A stretch of DNA of 64,000 bases from Bradymonadales bacterium (lineage in GTDB: Bacteria > Myxococcota_A > Bradymonadia > JAFGEP01), in the NCBI GenBank assembly GCA_016931535.1, contig JAFGEP010000026.1, positions 1-64,000 of the forward strand, given 5' to 3'. This document shows positions 37,383 to 46,807 of the stretch, piece after piece; within the stretch, counting starts at the first letter, position 1; each line of letters starts with the position of its first letter. The notes under the pieces were generated by a model that did no database searches, was not told the origin of the DNA, and was given only the letters and a program-made list of their open reading frames with translations. The translations under genes and the position numbers were made by a program.

Positions 37383-39761
37383 ATGTTTCGATTCTCGAAG
37401 CTCTACCTCGTAGCTGTCGTTCTGCTCGCCACCTTTCTGGTGATCTTGCTGCAGTTCGGCCCCAAGTTGTTCGACAAGGCACTTCGACAACGCCTCCAGA
37501 CCGAGTCGGACCTCGATCGCAGCGCCTTTGTCCAATGGTTGCAGCTAGTGGACCTGAGACAGCTCTGCTGGACCGAGGAGATGGCGGTCAACCCCACGGT
37601 CTGTGCGTTGACCGAACGGATGGAATGGCAAGATCCCCACATCTTCGCTTCCGGCATCGAGGAGTGGCGAAGGACTTTCGGCGGGCAGTTGACCGGAGCA
37701 ACCGCCCATCAGCGGGATCTCGTGTCCGGTCTGTCCCTGGATGTCCTGGCCATCATCGATGCCAGACGCCAGGTCAACGGTGCCTACTGGTCGGCTGACT
37801 TCGACTCGGCGCAGCTGCTCGGTCTTCCCGAGGTGGAGGCGGTACTTGCTGGCCAATCCTCCAGCCGAGGATTGGAGCTGTTGGCCGATGGCATCTACTC
37901 CATCGCCTGTGCCAAGATCCCGGACGCTGCCGGCGGGATCGGCGGGGTGCTGGTCGCCGCACGGCGGCTGGACCGGGCGTTGCTTGCGACCTTTTTGTCC
38001 GAGTTCAACACCGCCGCCGACCTGGACATCCTCCTGTTTCGGGATGACGGGGGAGTGGTCTGTTCCACTGGCGACCGGAACGGGGCGGGAGAAGAGATCC
38101 ACAGCCGGGCCGAGAACTACCTGGTCTGGCTGGCCGGCAACAACGCCATCCCGACCGATCCGACCCATCCCGGTGAGGTCCAGGTGGTGGACACCAGCGA
38201 CCGGGTCGTCGCCATGGTGGCAGGCAGATTGCCCGACAGGGGTGACCGGGACGATACGCGTCCTCTGGGTTTCTTGCTGATCCGCTCCAACGAGGCGGTT
38301 CCGGCGAGCTTCGCTGCTTTCCTCTTCCGTCAGCCGGACCTGCTTCAGCCGTCGAGGGAGCTTTTGATTACCATCGGCCTGGGCTTGGCGCTGCTGGCCA
38401 TCGGTCTGGTCATCTTCGGGCTGGAGGGACGGCGCTATCACAAGACCGTGAACCGCTTGCGCAAGCAGATCGCGAGAGTGACCACTTCGGCTGAAGAGGT
38501 GAAGAGCAGCCCTCCTGGCGAAACGCCGGTCCGACGGGCGACGGATGTGCCGTTCGAGACCGGTCCCCAACCCCTGCCCAGCTCGACCGCCCCCGTCGAT
38601 ATCGAGGAACCCAGGCCAATTTTCGAGCCGGAGCCCGAGCCGCCGCCCAAGGAGCCGGATACGATCCAGGCGGTGCCCTCCCGCATCATGGGTTCCACGG
38701 AAGAAGCCGGGGAACCCCAGCCCCTCTTTGCGTCCGAAAGCTTGTTGGCCGACCAGGACCGGTCGCCCATCACATTGACGGCTACCCCTCACCGGATCCT
38801 CCAGGAGTCGGTGGATGGGCAGCCTTCCGAGGTTGCAGAACCCATCGCGCTGCCCGCCTTGGAGGAGTCACAAGCAGAGGAGAGGCGGGGCCTGATAGAG
38901 TCGGTTCCGCTTGCGGAGCCGCCCGAATCGGGTGTCGACGAGGCATCCGCCCTGCCGCTTTTGGATCGGTCGGATCAGGAAACGACACCGGGTATGCTCG
39001 CACTCGAGCCCACTGGGGAGCCGTTGGCTCAAGAACCGCCGCGGTTCGAGGCCTTGGAGGAGCCGCCAGCCATCGAGCCGCCGGTATCCGGGACCGCATC
39101 GGAGCCTTTCCCGTTGACCCAGCCACCAGCTATGAGCCCGCCGATGGCCGATGAGCCGACTGCACAGCCTGCCGGTGCGACCACCGCCCATGTCCCGCCG
39201 AAGGAACCGCTACCACCGGAGGAGCCCTCCTGGACAGCGCCGTCCCTGGAGACGCTTCGCAGCCAGCTCAAGGTGCAGCGGCAGGTACCCAGACCGCTCG
39301 GGACACCGGTGGTGACGACCCCTGTCGGCGAGGCATCGCCCATCCCTCCCCCACCCTTGGCCACGCCCTCGGAGGAACAAGGGGCGCCGGCCCCTGTCCC
39401 CTCCACTGCCGCCCAATTGGCGCCACCCGAACCGACGCAGGGTCCTGCTTTGATGCCACCCGAACCGGCTCCGGAGGCTGCGGTGGCCTCTCCTTTGACA
39501 GCCGCCCCAACCGACGCGGTCTCACCGCCTGGAGGCTCGTCCCTACTGGGTCCGGAAGGGGTGGAGCCGCTTTACCAGGAGTATATGCGGCTCAGACAGG
39601 AGTCCGGCCAGTCGGGAGGATCCATGACCCTCGATCGGTTCTATGACCGACTGAAGCGCAACGAGGAGCAGGTCCTCAAGACCTATCATTGCCTGGGGGT
39701 GCGGTTCGAGGTGGGTCAAAAGGACGGCAAGGTGGTCATCAAGGCCATCCCGGTTCGTTGA
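37383..39761 (+). CDS. Membrane protein with extracytoplasmic sensor-like domain, Pro/Glu-rich linker and MXAN_5187-like C-terminal domain
   Basis: N-terminal TM, second TM (LLITIGLGLALLAIGLVIFGLEG), low-complexity PE-rich region, C-terminal YQEYMRLRQESGQSGGSMTLDRFYDRLKRNEEQVLKTYHCLGVRFEVGQKDGKVVIKAIPVR. Confidence 0.65.
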   Translation: MFRFSKLYLVAVVLLATFLVILLQFGPKLFDKALRQRLQTESDLDRSAFVQWLQLVDLRQLCWTEEMAVNPTVCALTERMEWQDPHIFASGIEEWRRTFGGQLTGATAHQRDLVSGLSLDVLAIIDARRQVNGAYWSADFDSAQLLGLPEVEAVLAGQSSSRGLELLADGIYSIACAKIPDAAGGIGGVLVAARRLDRALLATFLSEFNTAADLDILLFRDDGGVVCSTGDRNGAGEEIHSRAENYLVWLAGNNAIPTDPTHPGEVQVVDTSDRVVAMVAGRLPDRGDRDDTRPLGFLLIRSNEAVPASFAAFLFRQPDLLQPSRELLITIGLGLALLAIGLVIFGLEGRRYHKTVNRLRKQIARVTTSAEEVKSSPPGETPVRRATDVPFETGPQPLPSSTAPVDIEEPRPIFEPEPEPPPKEPDTIQAVPSRIMGSTEEAGEPQPLFASESLLADQDRSPITLTATPHRILQESVDGQPSEVAEPIALPALEESQAEERRGLIESVPLAEPPESGVDEASALPLLDRSDQETTPGMLALEPTGEPLAQEPPRFEALEEPPAIEPPVSGTASEPFPLTQPPAMSPPMADEPTAQPAGATTAHVPPKEPLPPEEPSWTAPSLETLRSQLKVQRQVPRPLGTPVVTTPVGEASPIPPPPLATPSEEQGAPAPVPSTAAQLAPPEPTQGPALMPPEPAPEAAVASPLTAAPTDAVSPPGGSSLLGPEGVEPLYQEYMRLRQESGQSGGSMTLDRFYDRLKRNEEQVLKTYHCLGVRFEVGQKDGKVVIKAIPVR

Positions 39762-39830
39762 TCGCGCTCCCGTCGAACGGACGGCCCATCCCAGATCCGC
39801 CCGCTGGCGGGGAGGCTCCGGATCGCGGGC

Positions 39831-40583
39831 CTACCCGTGGTCGGTTCGTGTAAACCAGACCAGGCATTCCAGGTTCCCCTTGGGACCAGCGATGGGAGAG
39901 TCCATCCTGGCTCGTTCTTGCAGACCCAGAGAGGTCAGACGGCCGATCGCCCTGGCGATCACCGCCTGGCGCACCTCGGGATCCCGGATGACCCCTCCTT
40001 TCCCGACCTCGGCAACGGTCGCCTCGAACTGGGGCTTGACCAGCATCACCAGGTCCGCGGCCGGTGTGAGCAGGGGGAGCACGGCGGGAACCACCTTGTC
40101 CAGAGAGATGAAGGCGAGGTCGAAGACGGCCAGGTCACAGCGCTCACAGAGGTCGTCGGTGGTCAGATATCGGGCATTTCGCCGTTCCATGACCACCACC
40201 CGGCTATCCTGCCGCAGGGACCAGTGCAGCTGTCCGTACCCCACATCGACGGCGTACACCCTGGCGGCGCCGCGTTGCAGGAGGCAATCGGTGAACCCGC
40301 CGGTGGAGGCGCCAATATCCAGTGCCACCCGGCCGTTGACATCGATTCCAAAGCCGGCCAGAGCGGCCTCGAGCTTCAATCCACCCCGGGAAACAAAAGA
40401 GTCGGGCTGAACCGCTAGTTCCAGCCGAGCCTCCTCGGAAAACCGGGTTCCCGCCTTGGTGACGACCTGGCCGTCCACTTGGATCTGGCCGGCCATGATC
40501 AACCCGGATGCCCGGGATCGGGACTCGGCCAGACCGCGTTCGACCACGAGAATATCCAATCGTTTCAACTTGTTGTGACCCAA
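39831..40583 (-). CDS. tlyA: TlyA-family 2'-O-ribose rRNA methyltransferase / S4-domain protein
   Basis: KRLDILVVERGLAESRSRASGLIMAGQIQVDGQVV (S4), DIGASTGGFTDCLLQRGAARVYAVDVGYGQLHWSLR; likely TTG start at 40568 or 40583. Confidence 0.92.
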   Translation of the reverse strand: MGHNKLKRLDILVVERGLAESRSRASGLIMAGQIQVDGQVVTKAGTRFSEEARLELAVQPDSFVSRGGLKLEAALAGFGIDVNGRVALDIGASTGGFTDCLLQRGAARVYAVDVGYGQLHWSLRQDSRVVVMERRNARYLTTDDLCERCDLAVFDLAFISLDKVVPAVLPLLTPAADLVMLVKPQFEATVAEVGKGGVIRDPEVRQAVIARAIGRLTSLGLQERARMDSPIAGPKGNLECLVWFTRTDHG

Positions 40584-40644
40584 GTGGCCCCTTTCCGGCT
40601 GGCTGTTGACGCCCTTTTTGGCGGGGAGTATGGTACCGCCCGCC

Positions 40645-41025
40645 ATGGCAGCCAAGATTATCATAGTGGACGATGATCGCGAGGTGCGGGAGATGCTCCA
40701 GGTTGCCCTCGAAGCGGAAGGTTTCGAGGTGGGCCTGGCCGCCAACGGCCTGCGATTGATCAGCTCTTTGCATGTGGACAAGCCCGATCTGATCCTGCTG
40801 GATGTCATGATGTCCTGGATCGACGGCTTCGAGCTCTGTCGGGCCATCAAACAGAACGAGGAGTTTCGCCACATCCCGGTGGTCTTCATATCGGCCAAGC
40901 GCATGCCCGAGGACATCCAGCGCGGGATCGAGCTGGGCGCCGCCGACTACTTCACCAAGCCGGTGGATCTGGAGGTGCTGGTGAAGAGGATCCGGGAGAT
41001 CGTGGGTGAGCAAGGGAAAAGCTGA
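40645..41025 (+). CDS. Stand-alone response regulator receiver protein
   Basis: IIIVDDDREVREML, DLILLDVMM, VVFISAK, GAADYFTKPVD. Confidence 0.92.
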   Translation: MAAKIIIVDDDREVREMLQVALEAEGFEVGLAANGLRLISSLHVDKPDLILLDVMMSWIDGFELCRAIKQNEEFRHIPVVFISAKRMPEDIQRGIELGAADYFTKPVDLEVLVKRIREIVGEQGKS

Positions 41026-41205
41026 GAAGCTCAGGGCAGAGGACGCCCCCCAACACAATCGAACCAGGAAGGGAGGGAAGGACGATCGGCCCGTAGCGTA
41101 CAGCTCTTGCCCTGACGACCCGGGCATCGAACGGCTGTCTGCTGCTTGCCCACGGCCGTCAGCCAGACCAACAACTTACCACCACACCCCTGATTGCGGA
41201 GAACC

Positions 41206-43305
41206 ATGTCAGCACTCTGGAACGGACTGGACAAGCTAGCACATAACTTCTGGTGGAGCTGGGATGCCCAAGCGACCCACTTGTTTCGGCAACTCGATCC
41301 CGAGGTGTGGGAGGCATCCGGCCACAGCGCCATCGCCATCCTGGATACCCTGGGGGAAGAGGCCACGCTTCAGCGTCTTCGGGATTCGGACATGGTCGGT
41401 CAGGCCGAAGAGGTTCTGGCTCGACTGCAAAGCTACCTGGAGTGCAAGGAGCCCTGGAAGGCGAGCGAAATCCAGGTTCCCCCAGAGTCCGGCCCGGTGG
41501 CCTACTTTTGTGCCGAGTACGGCATCCAGGAGTCGCTGCGCATCTATGCGGGTGGACTGGGGATCCTGGCCGGGGATCACTGCAAGAGCGCCAGTGATCT
41601 GGGAATTCCGCTGGTGGCCGTGGGCCTGGCCTACCGGGAAGGCTACTTCACCCAGCTCATCGATCCGGATGGACGCCAGCAGGCCTACTACGGGCGCAGC
41701 GACTTCGAGCGGATGGCGCTGGAGCCGGTGTGTGACGGATCGGGACGGTTCGAGACCCTGTCGGTCCCCATGGACGGCGGGGAGGTGATCTTCTGCATGT
41801 GGCGCACCCAGATCGGCCGAGTCGAGATGATCCTCTTGGATACCCTGCTATTCCAGAATAGCAGCAGCGATCGGGCGCTGACCTTGCGTTTGTACGGGGG
41901 CATGGGCGATACCCGGATCCGGCAGGAGATGCTGCTGGGGATCGGGGGCATGAAAGCCTTGCGCTTTCTGGGGTACCAGCCCTCGGTGTTCCACATGAAC
42001 GAGGGGCACACCGCCTTTTTGACCCTGGAGCGCCTGCGGGAGAAGGTGACGGAAGGCAAGAGCATCGAGACCGCCATGGAGGAGGTCCGCCAGTCCTGCC
42101 TGTTCACCACCCACACGCCGGTGCCGGCGGGCCACGACCGCTTTGCGCCCGACCTGGTCGAGCGGCACCTGGGCTGGCTTCGCCAGGAGCTGGGGATGGA
42201 TCGCCAGACGTTCGAGGGGTTGGGCCGAGTCAATCCGCAGGATCCAGGCGAGACCTTCTGCATGACGGTGCTGGCGTTGAAGCTGTCCCGCGGAGCCAAC
42301 GGCGTGTCCGCCCTTCACGGAGATGTGAGCCGGCGGATGTGGCACTCCTTGTGGCCCAACCAGGAGGTAGACCAGGTCCCCATCGGTCACATCACCAACG
42401 GCGTCCATATCGAGACCTGGATCGCCTCGGAGATGCGGGAGCTCTTGGATAGCCACCTGGGGGTCGAATGGCGGCAAAAGCCCTGGGATCCGAAGGTCTG
42501 GGAACGGGTGGAGAGCATCCCCGATTCACTCCTGTGGGCGGTGCATTGCCTGTTGAAAACCCGGCTGGTCAAGTATGCCCGCGAGAGCGAGCTGAATGAG
42601 TATCTGCGACATCACAAGCGCGGAGCGCTGGTGGTGGAGCACCTGCTCGATCCCGATGCCCTGACTATCGGCTTTGCCCGCCGTTTCGCAACCTACAAGC
42701 GGGGAGACCTGATCTTCCGCGACCTCGATCGGGCCCGCCGCCTGTTCACCAACCCGGACCGGCCCGTCCAGATCCTCTTCTCGGGTAAGGCCCATCCCCA
42801 GGATTTTGGAGGGGGAGAGATCATTCGACGGGTCGTGGCCGCTGCCAATGATCCGATGCTGGGCGATCACGTGACCTTCATCCCCAACTACGGAATCGAG
42901 GTGGCGCGCCTGCTGGTGCAAGGGGTGGATGTGTGGCTCAACACCCCCCGCAGACCCCGAGAAGCCAGCGGGACCAGCGGCCAGAAGGTGCCGCTGAACG
43001 GCGGCATCAACATCAGTACGGTGGATGGCTGGTGGTGCGAGGGGTTCAACGGAAAAAACGGCTGGAATATCGGCGATCCCCATCGCTCCTACTCCTCGGA
43101 GTGGGATCACGACCAGCAGGACCACGAGTCGCTGATGCGCATCCTGGAGCACGAGATCATCCCGCTCTACTACGATCGGGATGCCGATGGTCTACCCAAG
43201 AAATGGATCGCCATGATGAAGGAATCACTGCGCTCCGTCGGGCAAGCCTTCAGCTCGCACCGGATGGTCCGCGACTACGCCACCCGATACTACTGGCCCA
43301 CCTGA
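41206..43305 (+). CDS. glgP: Alpha-glucan phosphorylase (short GT35 type)
   Basis: YFCAEYGIQESLRIYAGGLGILAGDHCKSASDLGIPLVAVGL, TTHTPVPAGHDRF, GVDVWLNTPRRPREASGTSGQKVPLNGGINIS. Confidence 0.96.
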   Translation: MSALWNGLDKLAHNFWWSWDAQATHLFRQLDPEVWEASGHSAIAILDTLGEEATLQRLRDSDMVGQAEEVLARLQSYLECKEPWKASEIQVPPESGPVAYFCAEYGIQESLRIYAGGLGILAGDHCKSASDLGIPLVAVGLAYREGYFTQLIDPDGRQQAYYGRSDFERMALEPVCDGSGRFETLSVPMDGGEVIFCMWRTQIGRVEMILLDTLLFQNSSSDRALTLRLYGGMGDTRIRQEMLLGIGGMKALRFLGYQPSVFHMNEGHTAFLTLERLREKVTEGKSIETAMEEVRQSCLFTTHTPVPAGHDRFAPDLVERHLGWLRQELGMDRQTFEGLGRVNPQDPGETFCMTVLALKLSRGANGVSALHGDVSRRMWHSLWPNQEVDQVPIGHITNGVHIETWIASEMRELLDSHLGVEWRQKPWDPKVWERVESIPDSLLWAVHCLLKTRLVKYARESELNEYLRHHKRGALVVEHLLDPDALTIGFARRFATYKRGDLIFRDLDRARRLFTNPDRPVQILFSGKAHPQDFGGGEIIRRVVAAANDPMLGDHVTFIPNYGIEVARLLVQGVDVWLNTPRRPREASGTSGQKVPLNGGINISTVDGWWCEGFNGKNGWNIGDPHRSYSSEWDHDQQDHESLMRILEHEIIPLYYDRDADGLPKKWIAMMKESLRSVGQAFSSHRMVRDYATRYYWPT

Positions 43306-43330
43306 ATGCCCGACAGCGCCTGGCTCCCCT

Positions 43331-43642
43331 CTAGTGTAGGGTGGGTTCGGGGCCGCCCAGGTTGATGTCCACCTCGCCGAAGCGATTCTCGTATCGGGCC
43401 AGGTTGTCGGTCATGGCCCGCAAGAAACGCTTGGCGATCACCGGATTCAGGATCACTCGGGCCAGCACCTTGGCATCACGCAGCCCCGGTGGGATGTAGG
43501 CAAAGTCCAGGATGAACTCGGTTGGCGTATGGCTCACCAGGGCCAGGTTGACATAGCGCCCGTCCACCTGGCCTTCCGCAAAGGTGATCCGGATCTTGGG
43601 GGGCTCGTTCGGTCCTTTTTCGTCGGGTTTCTGTTCGCTCAT
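43331..43642 (-). CDS. DUF3467-domain protein
   Basis: RYVNLALVSHTPTEFILDFAYIPPG..AKVLARVILNPVIAKRFLRAMTDNLARYE. Confidence 0.85.
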   Translation of the reverse strand: MSEQKPDEKGPNEPPKIRITFAEGQVDGRYVNLALVSHTPTEFILDFAYIPPGLRDAKVLARVILNPVIAKRFLRAMTDNLARYENRFGEVDINLGGPEPTLH

Positions 43643-43753
43643 GGCGTCTTCCTGTGATGCGACGTCGATCCCTGTCGCCGGTCATCGGGCCAACGGAAGG
43701 CTTCCGTCAAACGCGACCTGCGAGATCGGTCTGGTGCTGGGCTGTGGCTCGGC

Positions 43754-45727
43754 TCATCGGACAAGGGGGCACCAACGCAGTACCTGGGCCTGTCCCGACG
43801 TGATGGTGGTCTGGTCGACCCCCGAGATGGAGAAAGGAAACATCAGGTTGGTGGAGTCGGAGCAGATGGCGCCCAGGTTGGGGTCGATACAGGACGGGGT
43901 ATCGCTGATGGGATCGGTCGATCGGTCGTGCTCGGTCGTATGACGAAGACCACAGTAGTGGCCGACCTCGTGGGCCATGGTCTGCCCCAGGTTGCCGTTG
44001 TCGTATCCCAGGTTGACCGAGGTGAACACCAGGCCGGAGCCATGGGTGCCGTGGAGTCCAGGGATGCCGGGAATGCCCGCCGACAGCCCTAGCAGCCCGG
44101 GTGCCTCGGGGATGGCGAAGTCCTGGATCAAGAAGATGTTCACGCTCAGGTTGTCGGCCAGCGTGTCCCCAGGGCTGGAGCTCAAGGCCAGCAGCTCGAA
44201 GATGGCGTTGATGTTCCGGATGATCTGGTAGCGCGTCTGGTTGTCTCCCGTGATGTCGAAGTAGCGCACCGTGGAGATGGTGATCCCCGCCCTGCCGTAG
44301 ATGGTGCGCATCGCGTCGATCATCTCCTGCAGGTTGGTGTTGGTGGAGGCGGTGCTGGCCTGGATACCGGGGACGCCCACAAAGTAGAGGTTGATCGCCA
44401 GCTGGCTACCTTCCTGGCTCTTCTCGAGCAAGTAGTAGCAGCAAGCGGGGTCGGTGGTCTGGACGTCCAGGGAGTACTGGCCTCCCCCCTGCTGGGTCAA
44501 CGAGCGGAACTGGGGAGCCGCCGGGAAGAAGACCGGAGCCAGGTTGACCAGGTACTGCCAGGTGATGTCCAGAAAGGCGTGGTCGGTGTCGAAATTCGCA
44601 CCTACCGAGCCGTTGGGCAACCTCAACCGAACCGGCCTGATCTGGACGCCATCGGCGATGGAGACCACGGCGAAGGAGACGGTGCCCGACTGGATGGGAA
44701 AGGTGAATCGGCGACCGCCCGAGATCGACTCCGACTCGCACACGATCTCGAGGGTGCCGGTGGGATCGGTAGGCTGGGTGACGTTCAGAGGTGGTGAGCA
44801 GTAACCGCTGCTGGAGCATTCGTAGCCCTCTCGGCATTGGTCCTGGCTGGAGCACTCGATGAAACAGGCGGTGTCGTTCTCCAGGTTGATGCAGACCGTG
44901 CCCGTTCCGTTGCACCCCACCCGGGTGCAGTTGAGGGTGGTGCAGTGGCCCTCGGGATACCCCTCCTCGGACCGCATGCAGGTTCCCCCCTTGCAGTTGA
45001 TGTCCACCAGGCACGGCTGCCCATCGTCGGCACCGCCCGGATTGCGCACCGGATTGGCCTCGTCCAGGACATCGCACACACCGCCCTCTTGGTCGGGATC
45101 GGTACAACCATAGCCGAAGCGACACTCGTCGTCTTCCGAGCAGCCGTCGAAGCAGGCCTTGTAACCGCTTTCCTCGCCCATCTCCAGGCATCGGCCATCC
45201 CCGTAGGGGGTGCAGTCGGCGTCACTTTCGCAGTTCATGGTGGTGCAGTAGCCCCGCGTATAGTTCAACAGGCAGGTGCCTCCCAGGCAATCGCTGTCCC
45301 GATTGCAGCTGGTGCCGGTCTCGCCCGCTGCAGGCAGCCCTCCGGAGAGGGCCGTGGGCAGACAGATGCGGGTGCCATCTACATCCGCACAGCGATAGCC
45401 TTCGCGGCAGTCTTCATCCAGATCGCAGGAGGAATAGCAGATGGGACCGGCGCTCTGGGTCTGGTTGACGGATAGGCAATCGGCCCCGAAGATGTTGGTG
45501 CAACCCTGGGTATCGCACTCCAAGGTGGTGCAGTATCCCCCGGGGAAGCCCTCGTTGTCCAGGAGACACTTGCCTCCCAGACACTGCCCGTCCTGAGTGC
45601 AGGCTGCTCCATCGCTGATGCTGCGGATGATGTCCTCGATCACTTCGCAGCCCGTCAGCCCGATCAGGACCAAAAAGGGGACCACCAGGACGTACCGAGG
45701 AACGAACCGGGTAGTGCTGCTTCTCAC
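43754..45727 (-). CDS. Cys-rich-repeat lipoprotein with C-terminal metzincin-type zinc protease motif
   Basis: LVLIGLTGC lipobox; repeated GGTCL..GYCTT.NC modules; HEVGHYCGLRH (HEXXHXXGXXH). Confidence 0.75.
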   Translation of the reverse strand: MRSSTTRFVPRYVLVVPFLVLIGLTGCEVIEDIIRSISDGAACTQDGQCLGGKCLLDNEGFPGGYCTTLECDTQGCTNIFGADCLSVNQTQSAGPICYSSCDLDEDCREGYRCADVDGTRICLPTALSGGLPAAGETGTSCNRDSDCLGGTCLLNYTRGYCTTMNCESDADCTPYGDGRCLEMGEESGYKACFDGCSEDDECRFGYGCTDPDQEGGVCDVLDEANPVRNPGGADDGQPCLVDINCKGGTCMRSEEGYPEGHCTTLNCTRVGCNGTGTVCINLENDTACFIECSSQDQCREGYECSSSGYCSPPLNVTQPTDPTGTLEIVCESESISGGRRFTFPIQSGTVSFAVVSIADGVQIRPVRLRLPNGSVGANFDTDHAFLDITWQYLVNLAPVFFPAAPQFRSLTQQGGGQYSLDVQTTDPACCYYLLEKSQEGSQLAINLYFVGVPGIQASTASTNTNLQEMIDAMRTIYGRAGITISTVRYFDITGDNQTRYQIIRNINAIFELLALSSSPGDTLADNLSVNIFLIQDFAIPEAPGLLGLSAGIPGIPGLHGTHGSGLVFTSVNLGYDNGNLGQTMAHEVGHYCGLRHTTEHDRSTDPISDTPSCIDPNLGAICSDSTNLMFPFSISGVDQTTITSGQAQVLRWCPLVR

Positions 45728-45887
45728 GGGCTTCCTCCTCTTTCCAGCCAGACGGATGTCCTTGATAGTCTAGACTCGACCGACTCGATTGGCCAGAACC
45801 AACTGGTGCTCGAGATAGAGTAGGGCCGGACGTGAGACTTCGTCGGTCGCGGACCGGGGAGAGCAAGCGGGAGCCGCCTGTCTGTCC

Positions 45888-46628
45888 TCAGTATCTGAGG
45901 TTACAGACCAGCTTGCGCAACCCATCGGAAAAGAGCACCTCGATCTTGTTGGCACCCAAGAGCTGGTTGACAATACCCAGTCCGAACTTGGGATGGGCGA
46001 TGATGTCGGCGGTATGATAGGAATCGGTCATCCGGTATGGCGGAGCAGAAGCCGGGTCAACCTTGTGGGTGTTGGTAGACCAGGTCTTGTGCGCCGCTTC
46101 GGTGTTTTCCAGCACGGAGCGGTTGAACAGGGAGCTGGAGAACAGGCCCGGCCGGATGGTTCGGATTCGGCTGGTGCGGGGGCGAGCCTTCTTCTTCTTT
46201 CGCTTCTTGGAGGTCCGTAAGGCGGCTTCCTCCTCGTCCTCGAAGTCCAGCTCCGCTTCCTCCTCGTCCTCGTCCTCCTCCTCCTCCTCGTGAGTTTCAG
46301 TCTCCTCGAGGGCGGGCTCCTCCTCCTCTTCCTCCTCCTCCTCGCCTTCTTCCTCTCCTTCCTCCTCTACCTCCTCCTCTTCGGCCTCCTCCACATCCTC
46401 GTCGAAGTCGGTTTCTAATGCCTCTTCATCCAGCTCTTCTGTGGTATCGAGGGCCTCTTCGATATCCAGCGTGAGATCCTGGTCGATCTCCTCGATGTCT
46501 TCCAGCTCTTCGCCTTCTTCTTCTTCCTCTTCGGCCTCGATCGGTTCCTGTTCGGATTCGATCTCCTCTTCCACACCGATCTCAGCCTTGCCTTTTTCCT
46601 TGTCATCCGCCTTCTTTCGGGGTGACAT
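45888..46628 (-). CDS. Protein with long polyacidic region and C-terminal HPKFG beta-barrel-like domain
   Basis: About 110-residue Asp/Glu tract, KKRKKKKARPR basic patch, then IIAHPKFGLGIVNQLLGANKIEVLFSDGLRKLVCNL. Confidence 0.7.
   Translation of the reverse strand: MSPRKKADDKEKGKAEIGVEEEIESEQEPIEAEEEEEEGEELEDIEEIDQDLTLDIEEALDTTEELDEEALETDFDEDVEEAEEEEVEEEGEEEGEEEEEEEEEPALEETETHEEEEEDEDEEEAELDFEDEEEAALRTSKKRKKKKARPRTSRIRTIRPGLFSSSLFNRSVLENTEAAHKTWSTNTHKVDPASAPPYRMTDSYHTADIIAHPKFGLGIVNQLLGANKIEVLFSDGLRKLVCNLRY
46220..46600. repeat. Triplet-biased low-complexity tract (TCC/CTC/TTC-rich on + strand; polyGlu/Asp on - strand)
   Basis: Visual; dense runs of tcctcctcctcctc. Confidence 0.8.
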
Positions 46629-46807
46629 CGTGGCCTCCAGCAATAGGGATCCATCATGAGGGCGGACCAGGGTGAATCCGCCTGACAGGCTCTTAAAGAG
46701 TTTGCCAAGCCTCGTCAAGAGGGAAATGCCTTTGGGCTGGCGGTTGCACCAATCGAGGGTTGGGTATACAAAATTAGGGAATCTACCAGCCAGCTCAAGG
46801 GGGAGAT

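Noticed and set aside
46220-46600. CRISPR-like or satellite array
   Set aside because: Repeats are in-frame Glu/Asp codons inside a CDS, with no spacers.
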